A DNA stretch of 64,000 nt from Sphingobium sp. AP49. Its GTDB lineage: Bacteria; Pseudomonadota; Alphaproteobacteria; Sphingomonadales; Sphingomonadaceae. The notes below the pieces were generated by a model. That model was not told the DNA's origin and searched no databases. It worked only from the letters and a program-made list of their open reading frames with translations. Positions 55,265 to 62,914 of this stretch are shown piece by piece; position 1 is the first letter of the stretch, and each line of letters begins with the position of its first letter. The DNA is taken from contig NZ_CP124576.1 in the NCBI RefSeq assembly GCF_000281715.2, positions 4,189,001 to 4,253,000 on the forward strand, read 5' to 3'. The translations under genes and the position numbers were made by a program.

Positions 55265-56593
55265 TCAGGCGCTGAGGCGCCTCAGCGCCTCTTCCTGGCC
55301 GATTAGCGGCAGGAGCTGGCCCATGTCGGGGCCGTGGTCCAGGCCGGTGAGGGCGCGGCGCAGGGGTTGAAACAGGGTCTTGCCCTTGCGGCCGGCTTCT
55401 TCCTTCAGCGCATTGGTGAGCGTGCGCCAGATGTCGGCGTCGAAGGGGACGGCGGACAGGATGCGGTGGGCGGCGGCGAGGAAATCGCGGTCTTCATCGG
55501 CCACTTCCGGCGCGTCAATCGGGCCGGTGACGATCTGCCACCAGGCGGCGGCGCCCGCCACCGTCTCCAGATTGGGGCGGATCGCGGCCCAGGCGGCGGC
55601 GTCCATGCCGGCGGGCAGGCGGTCGGCGACCTCCTCATAGGGCAGGGCGTGGACGATCTTCTGGTTGAGGCTGGCCAGTTCGGCTTCGTCGAAGCGGGCG
55701 GGGGCGCGCCCGAAATGGGCGAAGTCGAACGTCTCGATCAGCGGCGCACGGTCGGCGAAGGGCTCGATCGGCTGCGAGCTGCCGAGGCGGGCGAGCAGCG
55801 ATGCGATCGCGGCCGGCTCCAGCCCGATCTCGCGGAAATGGGCGACGCCGAGCGATCCCAGCCGCTTCGACAGCTTGCCCTCGCTGCCGGTCAGCAGCGC
55901 CTCATGCGCAAAGGCGGGCAGCGCCGCGCCGAGCGCGGTGAACATCTGGATCTGGGTCGCGGTGTTGGAGACATGATCCTCGCCGCGCAGCACATGGGTG
56001 ACGCCCATGTCGACATCGTCGATGACCGAGGGGAGCATGTAGAGCCAGCTGCCGTCGGCGCGGCGGATCACCGGGTCGGACAGCAATCTGGGGTCGAAGC
56101 GCTGCTCGCCACGAATGAGGTCGGTCCAGACGATCGGCTGGTCATGGTCGAGCTTGAAGCGCCAATGGGGCGGGCGCCCTTCGGCTTCATGGGCGGCGAT
56201 CTGGTCCGGGGTGAGCGACAGGGCAGCACGGTCATAGACCGGCGGCAGGCCGCGGCCCAGCAGCACCTTGCGGCGCAGTTCCAGCTCCTGCTGGGTTTCA
56301 TAGGCGGGGTAGACATGGCCCGAGGCCTTCAATGCCGCAAACCGCGCTTCATAGAGGGCGAAGCGTTCCGACTGTTTTTCCTCGCCGTCCCAGTCGAGGC
56401 CGAGCCACTTCAGATCGGCCTTGATCGATTCCGCATATTCTGGGCGCGACCGCTCCAGATCGGTGTCGTCGAGGCGCAGCAGGAATTGGCCGCCGGATTT
56501 GCGCGCCCACAGCCAGTTGTGGAGCGCGGCGCGGATATTGCCGACATGGAGATGGCCGGTCGGCGACGGGGCGAAGCGGGTGATGACGGTCAT
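55265..56593 (-). CDS. gltX: Glutamyl-tRNA synthetase
   Basis: A 442-residue class I synthetase. The HIGH-type motif is SPTGHLHVGN near residue 10, and the KMSKS-type motif is KLSKR in GKLSKRLGS. The start MTVITRFAPSP is at 56593; the open frame to 56719 crosses a repeat and is not coding. The length is somewhat short relative to E. coli GltX, but typical of the shorter alphaproteobacterial forms. Many alphaproteobacteria have two GltX copies; a second is not in the window. Confidence 0.94.
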   Translation of the reverse strand: MTVITRFAPSPTGHLHVGNIRAALHNWLWARKSGGQFLLRLDDTDLERSRPEYAESIKADLKWLGLDWDGEEKQSERFALYEARFAALKASGHVYPAYETQQELELRRKVLLGRGLPPVYDRAALSLTPDQIAAHEAEGRPPHWRFKLDHDQPIVWTDLIRGEQRFDPRLLSDPVIRRADGSWLYMLPSVIDDVDMGVTHVLRGEDHVSNTATQIQMFTALGAALPAFAHEALLTGSEGKLSKRLGSLGVAHFREIGLEPAAIASLLARLGSSQPIEPFADRAPLIETFDFAHFGRAPARFDEAELASLNQKIVHALPYEEVADRLPAGMDAAAWAAIRPNLETVAGAAAWWQIVTGPIDAPEVADEDRDFLAAAHRILSAVPFDADIWRTLTNALKEEAGRKGKTLFQPLRRALTGLDHGPDMGQLLPLIGQEEALRRLSA

Positions 56594-56602
56594 AAATCCA
56601 AC

Positions 56603-56762
56603 CCGTTCGTGCTGAGTGGGGCTGAGCCTGCCGAAGCCCCGTATCGAAGCATCCTTCGATACGTTGAGCAGGTCGGATTGTCCCCCGGAAAATCCTGAAC
56701 CATCCGGGGGATGGTTCACCTGCTCAATTCGACTTCGCTCAATGGCTACTCAGGACGAACGG
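56603..56762. repeat. Nested cruciform repeat upstream of gltX
   Basis: Four nested dyads occur. The outer arms are 56603-56616 and 56749-56762 (one mismatch). TTGAGCAGGT (56664-56673) pairs with ACCTGCTCAA (56718-56727). TCCCCCGGA (56681-56689) pairs with TCCGGGGGA (56703-56711). CGTATCGAAG (56640-56649) pairs with CTTCGATACG (56654-56663). The element fills nearly the whole gap between nadE and gltX. Confidence 0.8.
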
Positions 56763-56775
56763 CCTTTTCCATTGG

Positions 56776-58437
56776 TTAAACGCTGCGGAAGGCGTTGGTG
56801 ATGGGATAGCGGCGGTCGCGGCCGAAATTGCGGATGCCGAGCTTCACGCCGGGCGGCGCCTGGCGGCGCTTATATTCGGCGATGTAGAGCAGATGCTCGA
56901 TCCGGGTGACGACCGCCTTGTCGAAGCCGCGCTCGACGAGCTGGGCCACCGACAATTCCTCCTCCACCAGGCCATAGAGGATCGGATCCAGCACCTCATA
57001 GGGCGGCAGGCTGTCCTCATCCTTCTGATTGTCGCGCAGTTCGGCGCTGGGCGGCTTGGTGATGACGCGTTCGGGCATGACGGGGCCGGCCGGGCCGAAG
57101 CCTTCGCCGAGCGAGGGCATATTGTCGTTGCGCCAGCGGCAGAGGTCGAACACGGTGGTCTTGTAGGCGTCCTTCAGCACCGAATAGCCGCCCGCCATGT
57201 CGCCATAGATGGTGGCATAGCCGACCGACATCTCGCTCTTGTTGCCGGTGGTCAGCAGCATATGACCGAACTTGTTGGAAAGGGCCATCAGGGTGAGGCC
57301 GCGAATGCGCGACTGGATATTTTCTTCGGTGAGGTCGCGCGCCTTGCCCTCGAACACCGGCGCCAGCATCGTGTCGAAGGCGGCAACCGCCGGTTCGATG
57401 GGAATGGTGTCGTAGCGGACGCCGAGCAGGCGGGCACATTCGACCGCGTCATCCAGGCTTTCCTGGCTGGTGAAGCGCGAGGGCATCATCACACACCAGA
57501 CCCGGTCGGCGCCCAGCGCATCGACCGCGACGGCGGCGGACAAAGCGGAATCGATGCCGCCCGACAGGCCGAGGACGACGCCGGGGAAGCGGTTGCGGTT
57601 CACATAGTCGCGCAGGCCCAGCACCATCGCATTGTAGATGTCGGCCGGGCGCGGATCTAGCTCATGCTTGTCGCCGGGCAGGCAGACCCACTGGCCGTCC
57701 CATTTCTCCCATTGGGTCAGCACCAGCGCCTCTTCCCAATCGGGCAATTGCTGCGCCAGGCTGAGGTCGCCGTTCATCACGAAGGAGGCGCCGTCGAACA
57801 CCAGTTCGTCCTGCCCGCCGACGCGATTGAGATAGACGAGCGGCAGGCCGGTTTCGCGCACGCGGGTGCCGGCGACGAGGTTGAGGCGGCGATCATCCTT
57901 GTCGACCTCGAACGGGCTGCCATTGGGGCTGATCAATATTTCCGCGCCCTCGGCCCGCAGATGGGCGGTGACGAAGGGGAACCAGATATCCTCGCAGATC
58001 GGCACGCCGATCTTCACGCCGCGAAACTCGATCGGTGCGGGCAGCGGGCCGGGCGCGAACAGCCGCTTTTCGTCGAACGTGCCGTAATTGGGCAGTTCGC
58101 GCTTCTGGCGGATCGCGGTTACGGCGCCATTTTCGATCAGCGCAACGACGTTGAAGAGAACGCCCTGCGCGGCAACGACGGTGCCGACCAGCATCGCCGG
58201 GCCGCCATCGGCGCTTTCCTGCGCCAGCCGGTCGAGATGATAATTGGCCTGGTCGAGCAGCGCGGGCTTGAGCACCAGATCCTCGGGCGGATAGCCGATC
58301 AGTTGCAGTTCGGGATAGACGATCAGGTCCGCGCCCTTGGCGCGCGCGCGCCATTCCAGCATGGCGTCGGCATTGGCCCGGGGGTCGCCCATGGTCTGGG
58401 TCATCTGGGCGAGCGCGATCACGAGTTTGTCGGTCAT
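56776..58437 (-). CDS. nadE: Glutamine-dependent NAD+ synthetase
   Basis: A 553-residue two-domain enzyme. The N-terminal nitrilase-type glutaminase has Glu in [10 protein letters not shown], Lys in [12 protein letters not shown] and Cys in [11 protein letters not shown]. The C-terminal synthetase has [13 protein letters not shown] and STAEGD-like regions downstream, including [18 protein letters not shown]. It makes NAD from deamido-NAD with ammonia from glutamine. gltX lies downstream on the same strand, with a repeat between. Confidence 0.95.
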   Translation of the reverse strand: MTDKLVIALAQMTQTMGDPRANADAMLEWRARAKGADLIVYPELQLIGYPPEDLVLKPALLDQANYHLDRLAQESADGGPAMLVGTVVAAQGVLFNVVALIENGAVTAIRQKRELPNYGTFDEKRLFAPGPLPAPIEFRGVKIGVPICEDIWFPFVTAHLRAEGAEILISPNGSPFEVDKDDRRLNLVAGTRVRETGLPLVYLNRVGGQDELVFDGASFVMNGDLSLAQQLPDWEEALVLTQWEKWDGQWVCLPGDKHELDPRPADIYNAMVLGLRDYVNRNRFPGVVLGLSGGIDSALSAAVAVDALGADRVWCVMMPSRFTSQESLDDAVECARLLGVRYDTIPIEPAVAAFDTMLAPVFEGKARDLTEENIQSRIRGLTLMALSNKFGHMLLTTGNKSEMSVGYATIYGDMAGGYSVLKDAYKTTVFDLCRWRNDNMPSLGEGFGPAGPVMPERVITKPPSAELRDNQKDEDSLPPYEVLDPILYGLVEEELSVAQLVERGFDKAVVTRIEHLLYIAEYKRRQAPPGVKLGIRNFGRDRRYPITNAFRSV

Positions 58438-58449
58438 GCTCCGCGCCCT

Positions 58450-58571
58450 AGAGCATTTTGCCTATTTGCGAAAATGCTCTGTTTTCCGATGCCGCATTTT
58501 CGAACCGGACGCCCGCTTCGCGCGCGTTCTGAAAATGCGGGGTGCATTTTGTCGCAGGGCGCAAAAGCGCC
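58450..58571. repeat. Hairpin-rich leader between nadE and prs
   Basis: Three inverted repeats are present. AGAGCATTTT (58450-58459) pairs with AAAATGCTCT (58471-58480). CCGCATTTTC (58492-58501) pairs with GAAAATGCGG (58531-58540), extended by GAAC/GTTC inside. GGCGC (58558-58562) pairs with GCGCC (58567-58571) around AAAA, followed by TTT. The last could be a small terminator or attenuator before prs. The first may be a dispersed repeat. Confidence 0.6.
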
Positions 58572-58659
58572 TTTCCACATCGGACATGCACCGCTAAAGG
58601 GGCCGCGTTTCGCGCATCGTCATCAATTCGTCACGCCAATTAGCTTGGGGGTTTTCGCC

Positions 58660-59595
58660 ATGAAACTCATGACCGGCAATTCTAACAAGCCGCTTGCGGC
58701 TGCCATCGCCGATTATATCGAAATCCCCCTGACCGAGGCCAGCGTCCGTCGCTTCGCCGACGAAGAAGTTTTCGTGGAAATTCATGAGAATGTCCGCGGC
58801 GAAGACGTTTTCGTGATCCAGTCGACCAGCTATCCCACCAACGACAATCTGATGGAATTGCTGATCATGATCGATGCGCTCAAGCGCGCATCGGCCAAGC
58901 GAATCACCGCCGTCGTCCCCTATTTCGGCTATGCCCGCCAGGACCGTAAGCCCGGCCCGCGCACGCCGATCAGCGCCAAGCTGGTCGCCAACCTGATCAC
59001 CACCGCCGGCGCCGACCGCGTCCTGTCGGTCGATCTGCATGCCGGCCAGATCCAGGGTTTCTTCGACATCCCGACCGACAATCTGTTCGGCGCGCCGGTG
59101 ATGTCGGCCGATATCCAGGCCCGTTTCGGCGACAAGAATATCATGGTCGTGTCGCCCGACGTCGGCGGCGTGGTGCGCGCCCGCGCGCTCGCCAAGCGGC
59201 TCGACAACGCGCCGCTCGCCATCGTCGACAAGCGCCGCGAGCGTGCCGGCGAGTCGGAAGTGATGAACATCATCGGCGACGTGAAGGGCCGTTTCTGCAT
59301 CCTGATCGACGATATCGTCGATTCGGCCGGCACGCTGTGCAACGCCGCCGCCGCGCTGAAGGCGCAGGGTGCCGAGGATGTCGTCGCCTATGTCAGCCAT
59401 GGCGTGCTGTCGGGCGGCGCCGTCGCCCGCGTCGATGCGTCGGAACTGCGCGAACTGGTCATCACCGATTCGATCCAGGGCACCGATGCGGTGATCAACG
59501 CCAAGAATATCCGCCACCTGCCGATCGCCCCGCTGCTGGGCGAAGCGATCAAGCGCATTGCGGACGAAAGCTCCGTTTCCAGCCTGTTCGACTGA
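58660..59595 (+). CDS. prs: Ribose-phosphate pyrophosphokinase
   Basis: A 311-residue PRPP synthetase. Hallmarks are [18 protein letters not shown] at the N-terminus, [12 protein letters not shown], the [18 protein letters not shown] loop, the flexible [18 protein letters not shown] and the PRPP-binding [12 protein letters not shown]. The ATG at 58660 follows a G-rich ribosome site; a long frame open upstream to 57664 is antisense to nadE and is discarded. PRPP supplies purH, hisN-pathway and nadE-related metabolism. Confidence 0.96.
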   Translation: MKLMTGNSNKPLAAAIADYIEIPLTEASVRRFADEEVFVEIHENVRGEDVFVIQSTSYPTNDNLMELLIMIDALKRASAKRITAVVPYFGYARQDRKPGPRTPISAKLVANLITTAGADRVLSVDLHAGQIQGFFDIPTDNLFGAPVMSADIQARFGDKNIMVVSPDVGGVVRARALAKRLDNAPLAIVDKRRERAGESEVMNIIGDVKGRFCILIDDIVDSAGTLCNAAAALKAQGAEDVVAYVSHGVLSGGAVARVDASELRELVITDSIQGTDAVINAKNIRHLPIAPLLGEAIKRIADESSVSSLFD

Positions 59596-59653
59596 TCAAA
59601 TGCAAGGGGCTGGCTGCCGATCGGTCGCCAACCTGTGAGAGGATCACAGACCC

Positions 59654-59682
59654 ACGCCGGCCTGGCCTCGCTCGGCCGGCGT
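59654..59682. terminator. Weak terminator between prs and a convergent small gene
   Basis: ACGCCGGCC (59654-59662) and GGCCGGCGT (59674-59682) form a perfect 9-bp stem. The following TTGT is only a short T-run, so efficiency is uncertain. Confidence 0.5.
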
Positions 59683-59696
59683 TGTCGTATCTGGCG

Positions 59697-59933
59697 TCAA
59701 TGCGTCGGGAACAGGATGATCGGCAGGGCGAAGACGAGCGCCAGGCCCGAGACGATGCGCTGGCCGCGCGAGACGCCCAGCGGCAGTTCGCGCCACACCA
59801 TCGGGCAGGCGAGCAGGGCGAAGACGACGAGGATGTTGGACATCGCCACCGATCCGCCGATCGGCATGTCCTGCCGCAGCGCGAGGCCCGCGAACAGGCA
59901 GATGAAGCTCAAGATCCAGCCAAGCAGCGCCAT
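59697..59933 (-). CDS. Small membrane protein
   Basis: A 78-residue protein with about three hydrophobic segments (MALLGWILSFICLFAGLALR; NILVVFALLACPMVW; IVSGLALVFALPIILF). AAAGGGGG lies upstream of the ATG. I do not recognise the family. It is convergent with prs and precedes a VOC gene on the same strand. Confidence 0.68.
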   Translation of the reverse strand: MALLGWILSFICLFAGLALRQDMPIGGSVAMSNILVVFALLACPMVWRELPLGVSRGQRIVSGLALVFALPIILFPTH

Positions 59934-59982
59934 TACGGCCCCCTTTCCCCTGGGAGGCTAGAACGGCACGGTTTCCAAAAGC

Positions 59983-60423
59983 TTAATCACCGTCTTCGGG
60001 GATCGGCACCCAGGGGTCATAGCTGCCGAAGCTCCAGACATTTCCTTCAGGGTCGAGCGCGGTATAGCCGCGCCCCGGATAGCCCGGATTGTCATGCGGC
60101 TCGTCCACCACCACCGCGCCTTCGTTGCGGGCATGGAGGCAATGGGCGTCGACATCGGGCACGACCATGTAGACGCAGGCGGTGATGCCGCCCAGGTCGC
60201 GGACCGTCGACCAGGTGTAGAGCGATTCGCCCTCCATATCCTTGACGCTGCCCAGCATCACCATGCCCTCGCCCAGGACAAGCTGGGCATGATGGATGAT
60301 GCTGTTGTCGAGATCGTCGGGATAGACGGCGTGCCGCTCGAAACCGAAGGCGGCGCACAGGAAATCGATGGCGGCGGGCGCATCGGCATAGCGCAGGCAC
60401 GGGATGACGGGTGAACCGGACAT
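59983..60423 (-). CDS. VOC (glyoxalase/bleomycin resistance) family protein
   Basis: A 146-residue PhnB-like VOC protein. The start SPVIPCLRYADAPAAIDFLCAAFGFE and the C-terminal DPEGNVWSFGSYDP are typical. Acidic and histidine residues that could bind a metal are partly present (HHAQL). Enzyme activity is not predictable; many relatives are uncharacterised. Confidence 0.87.
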   Translation of the reverse strand: MSGSPVIPCLRYADAPAAIDFLCAAFGFERHAVYPDDLDNSIIHHAQLVLGEGMVMLGSVKDMEGESLYTWSTVRDLGGITACVYMVVPDVDAHCLHARNEGAVVVDEPHDNPGYPGRGYTALDPEGNVWSFGSYDPWVPIPEDGD

Positions 60424-60496
60424 CTTTCCTCTCCCCTTGGGTGAATCGGGTGAGGCCAGTCTAGCGCGGCGCCCGCCAACGGGCTAGGCGGAGCAG

Positions 60497-61324
60497 ATGA
60501 CCACCCGCGATGACCTGGCCCTTGCCAACCGCCTTGCCGACGCCGCCGGCGCCGCCATCCGCCCTTTTTTCCGCGCCCGCTACGACATGGAGATCAAGGC
60601 CGACAAGTCGCCGGTGACGGAGGCCGACCGCGCCGCCGAAGCCGCGATCCGCGCGATTCTGGAGAAAGAGCGCCCGGATGACGGTATCATCGGCGAGGAA
60701 TATGGATCGGTCCGCACCGATGCCGAGCGGGTGTGGATTCTCGATCCGATCGACGGCACGCGCAGCTTCATCGCCGGGCGGCCGATCTTCGGCACGCTGA
60801 TCGCGCTGACGCAAGGCAGCTGGCCGACGATCGGCATCATCGACCAGCCGATCGCGCAGGAACGCTGGGCCGGGATGAGCGGCCAGCCCACCACCTTCAA
60901 CGGCAAGCCGGTGCGCACCCGCGCCTGCAAGGCGCTGGAAGGCGCCGGCATCGCCACCACCAGCCCGCATCTGTTTGGCGAGGGCGACGTGCCCCATTAT
61001 ATGGCGCTGGTCGGCGCGGTGTCGGGCGGATCGCCGCGGCAGGGGCCGGTCTATGGCGGCGACTGCTATAATTATGGCCTGCTGGCCTCGGGCTTCCTCG
61101 ACATCGTCATCGAATCCGGGCTGCAAAGCTATGACTTCGCCGCGCTGGTGCCGGTGGTCGAGGGCGCGGGCGGCCTGATGTGCGACTGGAATGGCGAGCC
61201 GCTGACCGCCGACAGCGAAGGCCATGTGCTGGCGCTGGGCGATCCGGCGCGGCTGGAGGATGTGCTGGAAGCGATCCACGGCGCGGGCGATGGGCATGAC
61301 CATGGGCATCATCACGATCATTGA
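60497..61324 (+). CDS. hisN: Histidinol-phosphatase/inositol monophosphatase family protein with His-rich tail
   Basis: A 275-residue metal-dependent phosphatase. The DPIDGTRSFI motif and EEYG supply the metal ligands, and SYDFAALVPVVEGAGG is the C-terminal substrate region. It is the HisN-type histidinol-phosphate phosphatase found in alphaproteobacteria that lack hisB-type enzymes. The protein ends in a His/Asp/Gly-rich tail (GHDHGHHHDH), rare in this family and suggestive of extra metal binding. The His synthesis assignment is inferred; inositol phosphatase activity is possible. Confidence 0.83.
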   Translation: MTTRDDLALANRLADAAGAAIRPFFRARYDMEIKADKSPVTEADRAAEAAIRAILEKERPDDGIIGEEYGSVRTDAERVWILDPIDGTRSFIAGRPIFGTLIALTQGSWPTIGIIDQPIAQERWAGMSGQPTTFNGKPVRTRACKALEGAGIATTSPHLFGEGDVPHYMALVGAVSGGSPRQGPVYGGDCYNYGLLASGFLDIVIESGLQSYDFAALVPVVEGAGGLMCDWNGEPLTADSEGHVLALGDPARLEDVLEAIHGAGDGHDHGHHHDH

Positions 61325-61411
61325 GGTGGTGTTGGGCGTTGCCATACGCCATTTTTGGTCATTTAAATGACATCACGTCGAGCCTGATGTCGGATAGATA
61401 GGGTCTGATAG

Positions 61412-61630
61412 ATGTTTCGTTCCACAGCAGATGTCCCACGCGGCCCACACATAACCTATCAATGCATGATATGTGGCGGCTCCATACCATCCGCCCCGCG
61501 CGGCAACATTGGTTGCGATTGCGGCAATCTTTTTATCGACAAAGATTGCCATCGCTTTGTGGTTGAGAACCTTAGCAAGCTAGATGTCCGTGATCGCTCG
61601 CAGCCTCTGCCCAAAGGCAAAGTCCGCTAG
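61412..61630 (+). CDS. Small zinc-ribbon-like protein
   Basis: A 72-residue protein with a CxxC pair (CMICGG) and a second CxC (CDCGN), plausibly binding one zinc. Its codon use and the surrounding 61325-61630 are clearly richer in A/T than the neighbours. This suggests acquisition from elsewhere. The family is not recognised with certainty; small proteins of this kind can be immunity or toxin-associated, but there is no direct evidence. Confidence 0.55.
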   Translation: MFRSTADVPRGPHITYQCMICGGSIPSAPRGNIGCDCGNLFIDKDCHRFVVENLSKLDVRDRSQPLPKGKVR

Positions 61631-61665
61631 ACGTAGATCGACCAAAAGTAGCTCTAGCGGTCATT

Positions 61666-61754
61666 GTCACCCTGAACTTGTTTCAGGGTCCATTCCTCCC
61701 AACAGAACAATGGCTTGCTGGGCCTGATGGATGCTGAAACAAGTTCAGCATGAC
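61666..61754. repeat. Inverted repeat with AACTTGTTTCAG core
   Basis: Arm 61666-61691 and arm 61729-61754 match in reverse complement at 22 of 26 positions, each containing GAACTTGTTTCAG or its complement. This is a widespread type of alphaproteobacterial palindromic element, from memory. It ends shortly before a second repeat. Confidence 0.75.
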
Positions 61755-61780
61755 GTTAAGGGATGAAATCACTTAAATTC

Positions 61781-61860
61781 GTCATCCCAGCGAAGGCTGG
61801 GATCTCATCTCTTCTGCACTCCGAGAAGAACAGAGAGATGCCAGCCTTCGCTGGCATGAC
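61781..61860. repeat. Second copy of the CCAGC..GCTGG palindromic pair
   Basis: 61781-61806 and 61835-61860 match in reverse complement at 24 of 26 positions. They share the core of the element at 54867-54980. The pair lies 30 bp before the macrodomain gene's stop codon. Confidence 0.8.
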
Positions 61861-61890
61861 GGTAAAAAGGGTGGGCCTTCGCTTACCGCC

Positions 61891-62427
61891 TCACTCCCCC
61901 GCCACCGCATCCCTGACGGCCGCGTCGTAGAGGTCGCGATTGTCTTCGTCGAAGCAGACGAAGAGGATGTGGTCGAAGGCATCGGGATCGCGGCGCAGCG
62001 CTTCCGCCACGGCGCGCGCGGCGACCTTGGCGGCCTGCCCCTTGGGATAGCCATAGACGCCGGTCGAGATCGCCGGGAAGGCAACCCTGCGCAGGCCGTG
62101 GTGGCGGGCGAGCGACAGGCTGTGGCTGTAGCAGCTGGCGAGCAGGTCGCGCTCGCCCTGATTGCCGCCTTGCCAGACCGGGCCGACCGTGTGGATGACA
62201 TAGCGGGCCGGCAGTCGATAGCCGCGCGTTATCCGCGCCTCCCCGGTCGGGCAGCAGCCGATGCCCCGGCATTCCGCCAGCAGATCCGGCCCGGCGGCGC
62301 GGTGGATCGCGCCATCCACGCCGCCGCCGCCGAGCAGGCTGTTATTGGCGGCGTTGACGATCGCGTCGACCGCGCAGCGGGTGATGTCGCCCGTCACCAC
62401 GTCCCAGCGCGTCGTCCCGATCATCAT
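61891..62427 (-). CDS. Macrodomain protein (ADP-ribose/OAADPr-binding)
   Basis: A 178-residue single macrodomain, like Ymd[23 protein letters not shown] and [13 protein letters not shown] are the two phosphate-binding loops. YmdB-type proteins deacetylate O-acetyl-ADP-ribose and can remove ADP-ribose. AAGGA precedes the ATG at 62427; the frame open to 62577 overlaps the VOC gene. The VOC gene is four bases upstream, so the pair is an operon. Confidence 0.9.
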   Translation of the reverse strand: MMIGTTRWDVVTGDITRCAVDAIVNAANNSLLGGGGVDGAIHRAAGPDLLAECRGIGCCPTGEARITRGYRLPARYVIHTVGPVWQGGNQGERDLLASCYSHSLSLARHHGLRRVAFPAISTGVYGYPKGQAAKVAARAVAEALRRDPDAFDHILFVCFDEDNRDLYDAAVRDAVAGE

Positions 62428-62431
62428 GCCG

Positions 62432-62845
62432 TCAATCCTTGAGCGGCCCGCCGATCGACCAGACATGGCCGAAGGGATCGGTGAGCTGGCCGTAGCGGGC
62501 GCCCCAGAACTGGTTGTCGATCGGGAAGCGGATCGCCGCGCCGGCGGCCACCGCCCGGTCCCACCAGCGATCGGCATCGTCCACTTCCAGATGCAGCGTG
62601 ACCGCCGCCGGCTTGTCCGCTGGGGCGCCGCCGCACATTTCGGGAAAATGATCGTTCAGCATCAGCCCGCCATCATTGACCGTCAGATGGGCGTGCATGA
62701 TCCGCGTGCCGGCATCGTCCATATGGCGGCTCTGTTCGGTCGCACCGAAAGCAGCTGTGTAGAAGGCGATGGCGTCGGCGGCCTTGCCGTCGGCGATGGT
62801 CAGATGGGGCGTGACCCCCGGCAGGACGAACGGCGTGTCGCTCAT
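62432..62845 (-). CDS. VOC family protein (PhnB-like)
   Basis: A 137-residue VOC protein with [24 protein letters not shown] and the C-terminal [17 protein letters not shown]. It resembles PhnB-type proteins of unknown substrate. It immediately precedes the macrodomain gene, four bases apart. Confidence 0.9.
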   Translation of the reverse strand: MSDTPFVLPGVTPHLTIADGKAADAIAFYTAAFGATEQSRHMDDAGTRIMHAHLTVNDGGLMLNDHFPEMCGGAPADKPAAVTLHLEVDDADRWWDRAVAAGAAIRFPIDNQFWGARYGQLTDPFGHVWSIGGPLKD

Positions 62846-62914
62846 GATCCTCTCCTTCGCGTCGACCCATGCTCCGAGTCGGCTGGGCCGCAGGATAGGC
62901 CCGGCGCACGCCGT

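Noticed and set aside
55334..56698. Long plus-strand frame antisense to gltX
   Set aside because: Shadow frame; gltX has clear class I motifs on the minus strand.
57664..58659. Long N-terminal extension of prs
   Set aside because: The region is antisense to nadE and hairpin leader; the protein family starts at KLMTGNSNK.
61666..61860. CRISPR array
   Set aside because: Only two pairs of inverted elements, with no regular direct repeats, spacers or cas genes.
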